A DNA stretch of 64,000 nt from JAVBKV01 sp031553885 (GCA_031553885.1 JAVBKV010000027.1:1-64000); one strand, 5' to 3'; positions 10,094 through 19,013 are shown, counted from the stretch's first letter. Notes: a model not told the origin generated them from the letters alone. A program made the numbers and translations.

Positions 10094-10119
10094 TTTTTCA
10101 TTTCTTTCATTTTCTTCAT
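10076..10119 (-). repeat. 9-base tandem array spanning the carA/carB junction
   Basis: On the minus strand five units of the form ATGAARRAR follow one another with lengths 9, 9, 8, 9 and 9. They encode MKKMKEMKK at the end of CarA and MKEMKE at the start of CarB. The 8-base unit shifts the frame and creates both the carA stop and the carB start. Its six-A run is at 10093-10098. Confidence 0.8.
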
Positions 10120-11178
10120 CTCTTCCACAAATTTGTCAAAAAGAAATTCCGTATCCGTCGGTCCGCTTGCCGCTTCCGGGTGGAATTGGGCGGAAAAAAA
10201 CGGTTTGGTCTTGTGTCGTATTCCTTCGTTGGTACCGTCGTTCATATTCGTGAACAGTACTTCCCATTCGTCACCAAGCGTGTCCGGATCGACTGCATAT
10301 CCGTGATTCTGTGAGGTGATGAAGCATTGGGTTGAACCGGCCATTTGTACAGGTTGATTGTGACTCCGGTGACCGTATTTTAATTTATATGTGGAAGCCC
10401 CTCCGGCTTTAGCCAGAAGCTGATTTCCCATGCAAATTCCGAATATGGGCCTGTCGTTGTTCATTGCTTTCCGGATGTGATTCACCGTAATTTCGCAATG
10501 GTCGGGATTCCCGGGTCCGTTGGAGATGAAAAGACCATCATAATCCAGGGTGTTGAAATCATAGTTCCATGGAACCCGCAGTATGGTTACGTCGCGTTTG
10601 AGGAGGCATCGCACGATATTGTGTTTGACTCCGCAGTCGACCAGTACGACAGTGTAAGAACCATTCCCGTATTTCACTACTTCTTTGCAACTAACTTTTG
10701 CAACCAGGTTTTCCGACGAAGGATCCGAATATTCGATTTCATCCGGAGAGTTAAAAACGATTTTACCTTTCAGGGATCCCTTTTCCCGTATCAATTGAGT
10801 CAGGGCCCGGGTATCGATTCCGTAGACTCCAGGAATCCGGTGTTCGTTGAGCCAGTCTCCCAGGTTTTTGGTTGCGTTCCAATGGCTGTACCGGTGCGAA
10901 TATTCGGAGATAATCAATCCGCTGACCTGAATCTTTTCCGATTCATAAGACCCGGATAGGCCATTAACAATTTTGTCTTCAGGAACTCCGTAATTACCGA
11001 TCAACGGATAGGTGACGGTGAGAATTTGTCCGGTGTAAGAGGGGTCCGTAAGGCTTTCGGGATAGCCTACCATGGCTGTGTTGAAAACGACTTCTCCGGC
11101 GGCAGGACCCTCATGTCCGAATGAATAACCGTTAAACGTCATTCCGTTTTCCAATACCAACATTACTTTTTTATCCAT
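10090..11178 (-). CDS. carA: Carbamoyl-phosphate synthase small subunit
   Basis: A 362-residue protein with the CPSase small-chain domain (1 to about 170) followed by a class I glutamine amidotransferase domain. The nucleophile is Cys249 in FGICMGNQLL, with His333 and Glu335 in QFHPEAASGP. It hydrolyses glutamine and channels ammonia to CarB. Length is in the usual range. The C-terminus is an odd Lys/Met/Glu tail (MKKMKEMKK) produced by the tandem array at the junction with carB, with which it overlaps by four bases. A TACCTTTG promoter box lies about 50 bases upstream of its ATG. Confidence 0.97.
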   Translation of the reverse strand: MDKKVMLVLENGMTFNGYSFGHEGPAAGEVVFNTAMVGYPESLTDPSYTGQILTVTYPLIGNYGVPEDKIVNGLSGSYESEKIQVSGLIISEYSHRYSHWNATKNLGDWLNEHRIPGVYGIDTRALTQLIREKGSLKGKIVFNSPDEIEYSDPSSENLVAKVSCKEVVKYGNGSYTVVLVDCGVKHNIVRCLLKRDVTILRVPWNYDFNTLDYDGLFISNGPGNPDHCEITVNHIRKAMNNDRPIFGICMGNQLLAKAGGASTYKLKYGHRSHNQPVQMAGSTQCFITSQNHGYAVDPDTLGDEWEVLFTNMNDGTNEGIRHKTKPFFSAQFHPEAASGPTDTEFLFDKFVEEMKKMKEMKK

Positions 11179-11228
11179 ATTTTTAAATAAGAGTGTTAAG
11201 GAGTAATTGGTTTATTGTAAAAACCTGA

Positions 11229-11236
11229 CAAAGGTA
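11229..11236 (-). promoter_or_regulatory. Promoter -7 box for carA
   Basis: The minus strand reads TACCTTTG, an exact match to the Bacteroidota TAnnTTTG box. No good TTTG -33 element is visible at the usual spacing, so this rests on the -7 box and its position about 50 bases before the carA ATG. Confidence 0.45.
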
Positions 11237-11263
11237 TGGATTTTTTTTTCTATTTTTGTCTCC

Positions 11264-12505
11264 ATGAAAAACAAATTATATATTTTTTACATTACTCTGG
11301 GTGTATTATTAATTGTAGCTTTAGTCGCGTTTTTTTATTGGGATAAGAAGTCTTCCCGGCAGGAAGAGCCGGAAGAAGTGATTCTTCTACCTCCCCCTGT
11401 TACGGAATACGATATTCCTGTCGATTCATTTCATATCGAAGAAGGAATTGTAGAACCGAATACTTTTCTTTCCGAAATTTTACGAAAACTGGGAGCAAAG
11501 CCGGATGATGTGGTTCGCGTCGGAACTGTAGGCAGTGATGAGTTCGATGTCCGGACCATCCGCGCGGGAAATCGCTACAAAGCTTTTTATTCATCCAATG
11601 ACAGTAATCGTTACCTGTGTTACTGGGCATATGAAAAGTCACCCAAGGATTATTGTGTCTTCTGTTTCCAGGACTCCTTTCATGTTTATCATGGGAAGAA
11701 GCCTGTGGAAATCCGGGTGCGCCGCAGCGAGGCAGAAATTACTTCTTCGCTTTGGAATGCCACGGTAGAGAAAGGAATCTCACCCATGCTGGCCCTTAAT
11801 CTTTCAGATATTTATGCCTGGACAATCGATTTCTTCGGACTTCAGAAAGGCGATCGCTTTACCGTAATTTATGATGAAATTTATATTGACTCGGCTTTTG
11901 TGGAAATCGGCCGTATTCATTCTGCTGAGTTCTATCATGCCGATAAAAACCATTATGCTTTTTATTTTGTTCAGGACAGTATCGGTAGCTATTGGGATAA
12001 TGAAGGAAACAGCCTGAAAAGGGCTTTCCTGAAAGCACCCTTACAATTTTCCCGCATATCGTCTCATTTTTCATATGCCCGGAAGCATCCCGTATTGAGA
12101 ATAGTCAGGCCACATACAGGAGTAGATTATGCAGCACCAGCAGGTACTCCTGTAATGTCGATCGGAGATGGAACCGTTATTGAAAAAGGATACAATGGAG
12201 GTGGAGGCCATACGGTGAAAATTCGTCACAATAGTGTTTATACAACGGCTTATCTGCACCTTTCCAAGTATGCTCCGGGTATCAATGCCGGCAGTCGCGT
12301 CAAACAGGGACAGGTCATTGGCTATGTGGGAAGTACCGGACTTTCTACAGGACCTCACCTGGATTTTCGTGTTTGGATGAATGGGAAACCGGTTAACCCG
12401 TTGAGTATTGAATCCCCCCCGGTTGAACCGATTCATTCCTATAACAAGGTTGCTTTTGATTCCATCAGAAGTGTTTATATGAGCCAACTGTCAGTTTCTC
12501 ATTGA
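11264..12505 (+). CDS. M23 family metallopeptidase, membrane-anchored
   Basis: A 413-residue protein starting at MKNKLYIFYITLG, with a single N-terminal membrane segment (about 4-24), a mainly beta central region and a LytM/peptidase M23 domain from about residue 280. Metal and catalytic motifs are HTGVD (His284, Asp288), YLHLS (His332) and GPHLDF (His365). M23 enzymes cut peptidoglycan cross-bridges in the periplasm. The usual final HxH is HLD here, so the canonical third metal ligand is Asp367 rather than His. I took the ATG at 11264 because upstream codons lack a plausible start and the membrane anchor begins there. A TATTTTTG box sits only six bases before this ATG. Confidence 0.9.
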   Translation: MKNKLYIFYITLGVLLIVALVAFFYWDKKSSRQEEPEEVILLPPPVTEYDIPVDSFHIEEGIVEPNTFLSEILRKLGAKPDDVVRVGTVGSDEFDVRTIRAGNRYKAFYSSNDSNRYLCYWAYEKSPKDYCVFCFQDSFHVYHGKKPVEIRVRRSEAEITSSLWNATVEKGISPMLALNLSDIYAWTIDFFGLQKGDRFTVIYDEIYIDSAFVEIGRIHSAEFYHADKNHYAFYFVQDSIGSYWDNEGNSLKRAFLKAPLQFSRISSHFSYARKHPVLRIVRPHTGVDYAAPAGTPVMSIGDGTVIEKGYNGGGGHTVKIRHNSVYTTAYLHLSKYAPGINAGSRVKQGQVIGYVGSTGLSTGPHLDFRVWMNGKPVNPLSIESPPVEPIHSYNKVAFDSIRSVYMSQLSVSH

Positions 12506-12575
12506 AATACCTTTTTGTTTCGGGAATAATTCCGATCTTTGCGGAATAATTAATTATTAATGATTCTTGTATAAC

Positions 12576-14666
12576 ATGAGAAAATATTTTTTATTTTTAA
12601 TATTCTTTATGATCAATATGGGTATGGTAAACGCTGCAAATCCGTTGTTGGGAACTTATAAAACTCCTCATCAAACGGCTCCTTTTGATAAAATTAAGAT
12701 TACAGATTACGAGCCTGCTTTTACAGCAGCAATGAAGGAACACAATGCTGAAATAGAAAAAATAATCAATAACAAAGTGGCTCCTGATTTTCAGAATGTG
12801 ATTGAGGCCCTGGAATTTTCAGGAGAACAACTAAGTCGTGTAACCCATGTTTTTTTCAATCTGCTCAGTGCGGAAAGCAACGATGAGATGATGAAAATCG
12901 CTCAGGAAATACAACCCCGGCTGACGGAGCATGGCAATAACATCAATTTGAATGAAAAATTATTCGGATTAATCAAATTGATTTATGAAAAACGGGATCA
13001 ACTGAATCTGAATGTGGAGCAGATGCGCCTGCTGACAGATACTTATGATGGTTTTGTAAACCGTGGAGCCAACCTGGATCCTCAAAAAAAAGAAATATAC
13101 CGTTCGCTTTCTTCTAAACTGAGTTCATTGACATTGAATTTCGGGCAGAATGTGCTGAAAGCAACCAACCAATACTCCAGGTTGATTACGGATAAAAAAC
13201 TGTTAAGCGGCATTCCGGATGATGTGCTGGAGGCTGCTGCCCAGAAAGCAAAAGCTAAAAACCAGGAAGGCTGGATCTTTGATCTGACTGCTCCAAGCTA
13301 TATTGCTTTTATGAAATATGCGGATAACCGGGATTTGCGTAAGGAGTTATACCAGGCTTACAATACCAAGTGTGTGGGAGGTGAATTCGATAACATGGAG
13401 AATATCCGTCAGATCATGAATACCCGCCTGGAGATTGCTCAATTGCTGGGCTATAAAACGTATGCAGATCAGACTTTACGTAAAACGATGGCTGCTAATG
13501 CCGCTAATGTCTATGAATTGCTGGATCAGCTGTTGGATGGTTTTAGTCCGGCTGCTCTTCAGGAATACAGGGAAGTCCAGGGATTTGCCATCGGACGGGA
13601 AGGAACGAATGTAGAAGTGATGCCCTATGATTGGTCGTATTATTCCGATAAATTGAAAGATACTAAATTCGGACTGAATGACGAAATGATCCGTCCGTAT
13701 TTTGAATTGGAAAATGTGAAAAAAGGTGTTTTCGGACTGGCTACGGAGTTATACGGAATTACATTTAAGGAAAACAAAAAAATTCCGGTGTATCATCCGG
13801 AAGTCAATGCGTATGAAGTGTTTGACAGTCAGGGCCAGTTTCTGTCTGTTCTGTACACTGATTTTCATCCGAGGGCCGGAAAGCGTCCGGGCGCCTGGAT
13901 GACGGAATACCGGGAACAGAAAGTTTATAAGGGCAATAACATGCGTCCGCATATTTCCATTGTCATGAATTTTACCCGGCCTACGGAAACCAAACCGGCA
14001 TTGCTGACTTATGATGAAGTGGAAACATTTCTTCACGAATTCGGTCATGCTTTGCACGGTATGTTTGCCAATACAACTTATCCGGGCCTCTCAGGAACGA
14101 ATGTTTACCGTGACTTTGTAGAGTTACCTTCTCAGATTATGGAAAACTTCCTTCTGGAAAAAGAATACCTGGACCGGTTTGCCACACATTATCAAACCGG
14201 GGAAAAGATTTCTGCGGAGCTTGTGTCCAAAATTGTAAAAGCATCTAATTTCAATGCCGGGTATTTGTGTCTGCGCCAATTGAGCTTCGGTTTCCTGGAT
14301 ATGGCTTATCATACGATTGATAAACCCTATACCGGAGATGTTAACCTTTTTGAGCGGAAAGCGATAGAACCTACGGCTATTTTGCCGGCAGTGGAAGGAA
14401 CTTCGATTTCACCAGCTTTCAGTCATATTTTTTCCGGTGGGTACGCAGCCGGTTATTATTCCTATAAATGGGCGGAAGTGCTGGATGCCGATGCTTTTGC
14501 TTTGTTTAAAGAAAAGGGTATTTTCAATAAAGAAGTAGCTCATTTGTTTTATGAAAATGTATTGAGTAAAGGCGGAACAGAGGATCCGATGGAGCTTTAT
14601 GTCCGTTTCCGTGGACAAAAACCGACAATTGATGCATTATTGCAAAGAAGTGGAATAAAAAATTGA
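12576..14666 (+). CDS. M3 family zinc oligopeptidase (Dcp type)
   Basis: A 696-residue protein with a signal peptide (MRKYFLFLIFFMINMGMVNA). It has the M3 metallopeptidase fold with zinc motif HEFGH (His487 to His491) and the downstream glutamate in FVELPSQIMENF. Family M3A members such as peptidyl-dipeptidase Dcp and oligopeptidase A trim short peptides; the signal peptide places this one in the periplasm. The ATG at 12576 is preceded in frame by a TTG at 12567 that I consider too early. It is followed 66 bases later by a paralogue with the same fold, so the two probably act on overlapping sets of peptides. Confidence 0.92.
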   Translation: MRKYFLFLIFFMINMGMVNAANPLLGTYKTPHQTAPFDKIKITDYEPAFTAAMKEHNAEIEKIINNKVAPDFQNVIEALEFSGEQLSRVTHVFFNLLSAESNDEMMKIAQEIQPRLTEHGNNINLNEKLFGLIKLIYEKRDQLNLNVEQMRLLTDTYDGFVNRGANLDPQKKEIYRSLSSKLSSLTLNFGQNVLKATNQYSRLITDKKLLSGIPDDVLEAAAQKAKAKNQEGWIFDLTAPSYIAFMKYADNRDLRKELYQAYNTKCVGGEFDNMENIRQIMNTRLEIAQLLGYKTYADQTLRKTMAANAANVYELLDQLLDGFSPAALQEYREVQGFAIGREGTNVEVMPYDWSYYSDKLKDTKFGLNDEMIRPYFELENVKKGVFGLATELYGITFKENKKIPVYHPEVNAYEVFDSQGQFLSVLYTDFHPRAGKRPGAWMTEYREQKVYKGNNMRPHISIVMNFTRPTETKPALLTYDEVETFLHEFGHALHGMFANTTYPGLSGTNVYRDFVELPSQIMENFLLEKEYLDRFATHYQTGEKISAELVSKIVKASNFNAGYLCLRQLSFGFLDMAYHTIDKPYTGDVNLFERKAIEPTAILPAVEGTSISPAFSHIFSGGYAAGYYSYKWAEVLDADAFALFKEKGIFNKEVAHLFYENVLSKGGTEDPMELYVRFRGQKPTIDALLQRSGIKN

Positions 14667-14692
14667 TTCAATTTATATTTTTATTAACTTTA
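14662..14692 (+). promoter_or_regulatory. Possible promoter for the second M3 peptidase
   Basis: ATTG at 14662-14665, 19 bases, then TAACTTTA at 14685-14692. This resembles the Bacteroidota TTTG-N19-TAnnTTTG pattern with one mismatch in each box. It begins inside the end of the upstream gene. Confidence 0.35.
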
Positions 14693-14732
14693 CGGCAATG
14701 AACTTGCAGTAAAGTCTGACGTTGATATTATT

Positions 14733-16829
14733 ATGAAAAAATTAATGACCATAGCGATTGTCTTGAGTTTAATGATACAAAATAATTTTGCTCAGGGTAG
14801 TAATCCGTTTTTTCAAAAATGGGATACACCTTATGAGGTACCTCCTTTTGAACAACTAACAGTCGATCATTACCGGGAAGCCTTTTATAAAGGGATGCAG
14901 GAACAACAGGCTGAAATCAAGGCTATTGTTTCCAATCCGGAAAAAGCGAATTTTCAGAATACAATTGCTTCTTATGATGCTTCCGGGCAGTTGTTGCGGA
15001 TCGTTTCCGCTGTTTTTTTCGGTGTTTCAGGAGCTCAGAGCTCTCCGGAACTGTTGACTTTGCAAACCGAAATTACACCGGCATTGACAAAGCATAGCGA
15101 TGAAATCATGCTCAATCAACTTTTATTTGAGCGGGTGAAGCATGTATATGATTACCTTGAAACATCATCCATCTCCTTATCAAAGGAAGAGAAACGTTTG
15201 CTGCTCGAATTATACCGTGATTTTGTGAGGGGAGGGGCTTTATTATCCGAAACTGAAAAGGAAAAACTGAAACAAATCAATGAGGAAATATCCAGGCTGC
15301 AAACACAGTTCGGACAAAACCTGCTGGCAGAAACGGCTTCCTATAAATTGATTATTGATAAAAAAGAAGACTTATCCGGGTTACCGGAGGATCTGATCGC
15401 TGCAGCTTCCAACCGGGCTGTTAAGGCAGGCTTGAAAGACCGCTGGGTATTCGGATTGGATAATCCGAGTATCATGCCGTTTTTGCAATCTGCAGATAAA
15501 CGTGAATTGAGAAGACAGATTCTGAATGCTTATCTGAATCGTTGTAATAACAATAATGATAAAGATAACAAAGCCATAATAAAAAAATTAGTTACGCTTC
15601 GTGATAATAAGGCAGTTTTACTGGGTTATGGTAATTTCGCTGAATATGCGTTGGAGACAAGGATGGCAAAGACGCCCCGGACTGTATATGACCTATTGGA
15701 TCAGATCTGGGCTCCGGCCCTGAAAATGGCCAGGCAGGAACGGGATGATATGCAGGCAATGATTGGTGGTGCTTTTACCCTGGAAGCCTGTGATTGGAAA
15801 TATTACAGTGAAAAAATCAAGCAGCAGAAATACAACCTTTCGGATGAAATGATGCGACCGTATTTCAAATCGGAAAATGTGCGTGACGGTATTTTCTGGG
15901 TGTGTAACCGGTTGTACGGGATCTCTTTTACCGAATTGAAAAATATTCCCAAACCTCATCCGGATGCTCAGGCATTTCTTTGCAAGGATGCCGATGGAGA
16001 AACCGAGTTGGGTGTCCTTTTCATTGATTTATATGCCCGTCCCGGGTTCAAAAGGGGAGGTGCCTGGTGTGGTTCTTACCGTACTCAGTACTACGAAGGA
16101 AATAAACGTATTCTTCCCTTGACTACCATCGTTTGTAATTTTACGCCTCCGGTGGGTACAGATCCGGCGTTACTTACTGCAGATGAAGTAGAAACCTTTT
16201 TCCACGAATTCGGGCATGCATTGCATAATTTATTTAAAAACATACGTTATCACGGAACGGCCAGTGTTTCCCGCGATTTTGTTGAATTACCCTCCCAGAT
16301 CATGGAACATTGGGCCTTTCAACCGCTGGTATTGGCACAATATGCCAGACATTACCGGACCGGAGAGGTGATTCCTCAGCAACTGATAGATAAAATGACG
16401 GCAGCATCCCGGTTCGGGCAGGGATTTGCTACGGTTGAATACCTGGCAGCTTCCTACCTGGATATGGATTACCACGTGGAAACTTCTCCACAGGCCCTTG
16501 ATGTCTTGAAATTCGAAGCTGCTACGCTGGAAAAAAGAGGACTTATTCCTCAGATCCCTCCACGATACCGTAGCACTTACTTTCAACATACGATGACTGG
16601 TGGTTATACTGCCGGCTATTACAGTTATATCTGGTCTGAAGTACTTGATTGTGATGGTTTTCAGGCGTTTGTGGAAAGCGGAGACTTATTTAATAAGCAA
16701 CTGGCCGGTCGTTTCCGAAAATATATCCTGGAGCCGGGGTGTATTGATGATCCTATGGATATGTATCTGAATTTCAGACAAAAACAACCTGTAATTGATG
16801 CGTTGTTGGAGAATCGGGGATTGAAATAA
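14733..16829 (+). CDS. M3 family zinc oligopeptidase, second copy
   Basis: A 698-residue paralogue of the preceding gene with its own signal peptide (MKKLMTIAIVLSLMIQNNFAQ). The zinc site is HEFGH (His491 to His495) and the helix that supplies the third ligand is FVELPSQIMEHW. The two copies align end to end but have diverged widely, so the duplication is old. The conserved C-terminal GGYTAGYYSYIWSEVLDCD stretch is present, as in Dcp-type enzymes, where it contributes to substrate binding. Expected role: periplasmic peptide degradation. The following glycosyltransferase starts 40 bases downstream and could be co-transcribed, although the functions look unrelated. Confidence 0.92.
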   Translation: MKKLMTIAIVLSLMIQNNFAQGSNPFFQKWDTPYEVPPFEQLTVDHYREAFYKGMQEQQAEIKAIVSNPEKANFQNTIASYDASGQLLRIVSAVFFGVSGAQSSPELLTLQTEITPALTKHSDEIMLNQLLFERVKHVYDYLETSSISLSKEEKRLLLELYRDFVRGGALLSETEKEKLKQINEEISRLQTQFGQNLLAETASYKLIIDKKEDLSGLPEDLIAAASNRAVKAGLKDRWVFGLDNPSIMPFLQSADKRELRRQILNAYLNRCNNNNDKDNKAIIKKLVTLRDNKAVLLGYGNFAEYALETRMAKTPRTVYDLLDQIWAPALKMARQERDDMQAMIGGAFTLEACDWKYYSEKIKQQKYNLSDEMMRPYFKSENVRDGIFWVCNRLYGISFTELKNIPKPHPDAQAFLCKDADGETELGVLFIDLYARPGFKRGGAWCGSYRTQYYEGNKRILPLTTIVCNFTPPVGTDPALLTADEVETFFHEFGHALHNLFKNIRYHGTASVSRDFVELPSQIMEHWAFQPLVLAQYARHYRTGEVIPQQLIDKMTAASRFGQGFATVEYLAASYLDMDYHVETSPQALDVLKFEAATLEKRGLIPQIPPRYRSTYFQHTMTGGYTAGYYSYIWSEVLDCDGFQAFVESGDLFNKQLAGRFRKYILEPGCIDDPMDMYLNFRQKQPVIDALLENRGLK

Positions 16830-16868
16830 TTTAAAAATGGCACGATTTTGGTGTTCCTAAGAAAACCA

Positions 16869-17606
16869 ATGGAAAATTATTTTGGAATTACTTATTTGTT
16901 TGGAAGGGAACAGGTCCAGAATCAGATTGATGGTTTGGTTCGCTCTGGGAGTAAGGGCTATATTTGTGTAGCCGATGGAGTTACATTGGTAACAAGACGT
17001 GGAAATTCGTTATTATCTCAGGCTTTGAATCAATCTGTATTTAATACTTGTGACAGTGGTTGGGTGCCTTCTTATTTGCGTTTATTATATGGTATTGAAC
17101 GAGAGCAATATACCGGCAGCGATTTATTGGAAGATATAGTAAGAAAGCAGCAATATCGGATGATGTTTCTGGGTTCTTCTGATGAGGTCCTGCAGGCGCT
17201 GAAAAATAAACTGGCCGAAGTGGATGAAAGAGTAACATCCATGTCTTTTGCTTCATTACCATTTAAAAGTGTGGATGGGTTTGATTATCAGGAGATCGCT
17301 AATCAAATCAGGGAGGAAGATCCGGATATTATCTGGATTTCGTTGGGAATGCCCAAGCAGGAAATTTTTATGAACCGGCTAGAACCCTTTTTGAATAGAG
17401 GTATTTTGATAGGAGTTGGGGCTGCTTTTAAATTCCATTCCGGCTTGTTGGGACATAATCGTGCTCCACGCTGGATGATTCGTTGTAAACTAGAGTGGTT
17501 ACATCGTATCTTCAGTGAACCCAGAAAGCAAATCGGTCGTTGTTGGCTGATTCTTACAACAATGCCTGTGATTTTTTTTGAAGAGTATCGATATAAACGC
17601 AGGTAA
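16869..17606 (+). CDS. WecG/TagA/CpsF-family glycosyltransferase
   Basis: A 245-residue protein matching family GT26. Recognisable blocks are GMPKQEIFMNR, IGVGAAFKFHSGLLGHNRAPRWM and the LEWLHRIFSEPRKQIGR C-terminal signature. GT26 enzymes add the second sugar (often N-acetylmannosamine) to a polyprenyl-linked first sugar in the synthesis of surface polymers. The next gene is a WecA/MraY-type transferase, which would make that first lipid-linked sugar phosphate, so together they look like an initiation module for an O-antigen, exopolysaccharide or glycoprotein glycan. The ATG at 16869 is preferred over an upstream TTG at 16848. The acceptor and donor sugars cannot be told from sequence. Confidence 0.88.
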   Translation: MENYFGITYLFGREQVQNQIDGLVRSGSKGYICVADGVTLVTRRGNSLLSQALNQSVFNTCDSGWVPSYLRLLYGIEREQYTGSDLLEDIVRKQQYRMMFLGSSDEVLQALKNKLAEVDERVTSMSFASLPFKSVDGFDYQEIANQIREEDPDIIWISLGMPKQEIFMNRLEPFLNRGILIGVGAAFKFHSGLLGHNRAPRWMIRCKLEWLHRIFSEPRKQIGRCWLILTTMPVIFFEEYRYKRR

Positions 17607-17657
17607 AATACAGGTAAAAATACATACACATACATTAACACATACATATAGGGGACT

Positions 17658-18710
17658 ATGAGTATTAATATTATTGTTGCTTTTTTGTTGAGTTTGATCA
17701 TCAGTACTTATTCAATCGATCAGATTATCTTGTTTTCAAGAAGAATCGGTTGGGGAGATGATCCTTCGGAAGCCAGGAAGATTCATAAACGAAAAATTCC
17801 TAACTTAGGAGGAATCAGTGTTTTTATGGCTACAATGGTAGCTTATTTTGCCTTTTCGGATTATTCCACCTGGATTCGTCCTGATAAATTGTTTTCCATT
17901 TCTATTTTACTCTTTTTTGTCGGATTGAAAGACGATATGGAGCCTATAAGTGCCTGGAGAAGGTTTATAATTGAATTTTTATGCGCTTTCTTCATTATTT
18001 ATCTTACAGATGTCCGGATAACTACTCTTTATGGAATTTTCGGAATTCAAACGTTACCTTATTTTATTAGTTTTATTATAACGTCCCTCTTCATTGTGGG
18101 ATGTATCAACGCTTACAATATGATTGACGGATTGGATGGGTTGCTGGGATCCTTGTCTATATTGGGAGTTATTTGTTTTGGTTTGATTTTCAATGCCTCA
18201 GGAGAATGGTTATGGACGCTTTTGTGTGTTTCATTACTCGGGGCCCTGATCGGTTTCCTTATTTACAACTGGCATCCGGCCCAGGTATTTATGGGAAACG
18301 GAGGAAGTATATTTATAGGTGCTTTTTTTGCCTGTATTGCATTGAGAATTATGCAGCTGCAGCCTGTGGAGTCTGAGTATTTCTCGATTATAATGCCTCA
18401 TACGATTGCGTTGGGAATTATATCCATTCCCGTTATCGATATGATTACTGTTTTTGTCCTTCGGATTTGTCATGGGGAGTCACCCTTTAAAGCAGACAGA
18501 AGGCATATTCATCACCGGTTATTAAATATCGGGCTTAAACATAATCAAGCTACTTTAGTATTGGTGTTTTTGAATGTGGTTATTCTCTTATTTGCCTATA
18601 TGGTTCAGTCCTCCGGAGCTTTACGTTCGTTGGTCTATACACTGCTTTTTTGTTTTTTAATCGAGCTTATATTTATTTATTTGGGTTGGAAATTCAAAAA
18701 ATATGTTTAA
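17658..18710 (+). CDS. Polyprenyl-phosphate sugar-1-phosphate transferase (WecA/MraY family)
   Basis: A 350-residue polytopic membrane protein (about ten membrane segments). The cytoplasmic signature loops are GLKDDMEP (Asp92, Asp93), NAYNMIDGLDGL (Asn151, Asn154, Asp157, Asp160) and HIHHRLLNIG. It should transfer a sugar-1-phosphate from a UDP-sugar to undecaprenyl phosphate; the His-rich loop points to the WecA side of the family rather than MraY. An unusual feature is FMGNGGS: the position that is Asp in MraY/WecA (FMGDxGS, a metal-binding residue) is Asn214. It follows a WecG/TagA-type transferase by 51 bases, consistent with a two-step lipid-linked glycan start. Confidence 0.88.
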   Translation: MSINIIVAFLLSLIISTYSIDQIILFSRRIGWGDDPSEARKIHKRKIPNLGGISVFMATMVAYFAFSDYSTWIRPDKLFSISILLFFVGLKDDMEPISAWRRFIIEFLCAFFIIYLTDVRITTLYGIFGIQTLPYFISFIITSLFIVGCINAYNMIDGLDGLLGSLSILGVICFGLIFNASGEWLWTLLCVSLLGALIGFLIYNWHPAQVFMGNGGSIFIGAFFACIALRIMQLQPVESEYFSIIMPHTIALGIISIPVIDMITVFVLRICHGESPFKADRRHIHHRLLNIGLKHNQATLVLVFLNVVILLFAYMVQSSGALRSLVYTLLFCFLIELIFIYLGWKFKKYV

Positions 18711-18726
18711 AAACATGTTTTTTTTC

Positions 18727-18754
18727 TTGTTTTCACAAAAAATAAGTACCTTTG
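18727..18754 (+). promoter_or_regulatory. Promoter for the small winged-helix gene
   Basis: TACCTTTG at 18747-18754 is an exact TAnnTTTG box. TTG at 18727-18729 lies 17 bases upstream as a -33 candidate, slightly closer than the usual 19-21. The gene starts at 18816. Confidence 0.5.
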
Positions 18755-18815
18755 TGGCAAAATTATTTACAAATAGGCTTGGTAAATAAGATTGTCTAAT
18801 AAAAATTAAACCCAA

Positions 18816-19013
18816 ATGAAAGAAAAAATTGGAAACAATGCAGGAATTGTATGGAATGCATTGGAAGGACAGGGATCCAAAAATCTGAAAGATGTAAAAA
18901 AAGCTACTAAATTAACAGAAAAGGACCTGTATGCAGCTTTAGGTTGGTTGGCTCGCGAAGAAAAATTGAATTTTGAAGAAAAAGATGGCGAAATTTTTAT
19001 TGCCATTATTTGA
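18816..19013 (+). CDS. Small winged-helix protein (DUF2582 type)
   Basis: A 65-residue protein. The sequence IVWNALEGQGSKNLKDVKKATKLTEKDLYAALGWLAREEKLNFEE has the helix-turn-helix plus wing pattern of the DUF2582 family of stand-alone winged-helix domains found mainly in Bacteroidota. Such proteins are presumed nucleic-acid or protein binders; no specific target is known to me. It stands alone with its own promoter and a strong terminator, so it is an independent, probably well expressed transcript. Codon use fits the surroundings. Confidence 0.85.
   Translation: MKEKIGNNAGIVWNALEGQGSKNLKDVKKATKLTEKDLYAALGWLAREEKLNFEEKDGEIFIAII

Noticed and set aside
14733..16829. Tandem M3 peptidases as a recent duplication
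   Set aside because: The two proteins differ throughout, so the duplication is old; such pairs are common in Bacteroidota and not remarkable.
17608..17657. Repeated ACATACAC-type units that might suggest a small array
   Set aside because: Simple-sequence run of under 50 bases with no spacers; not a CRISPR or operator array.
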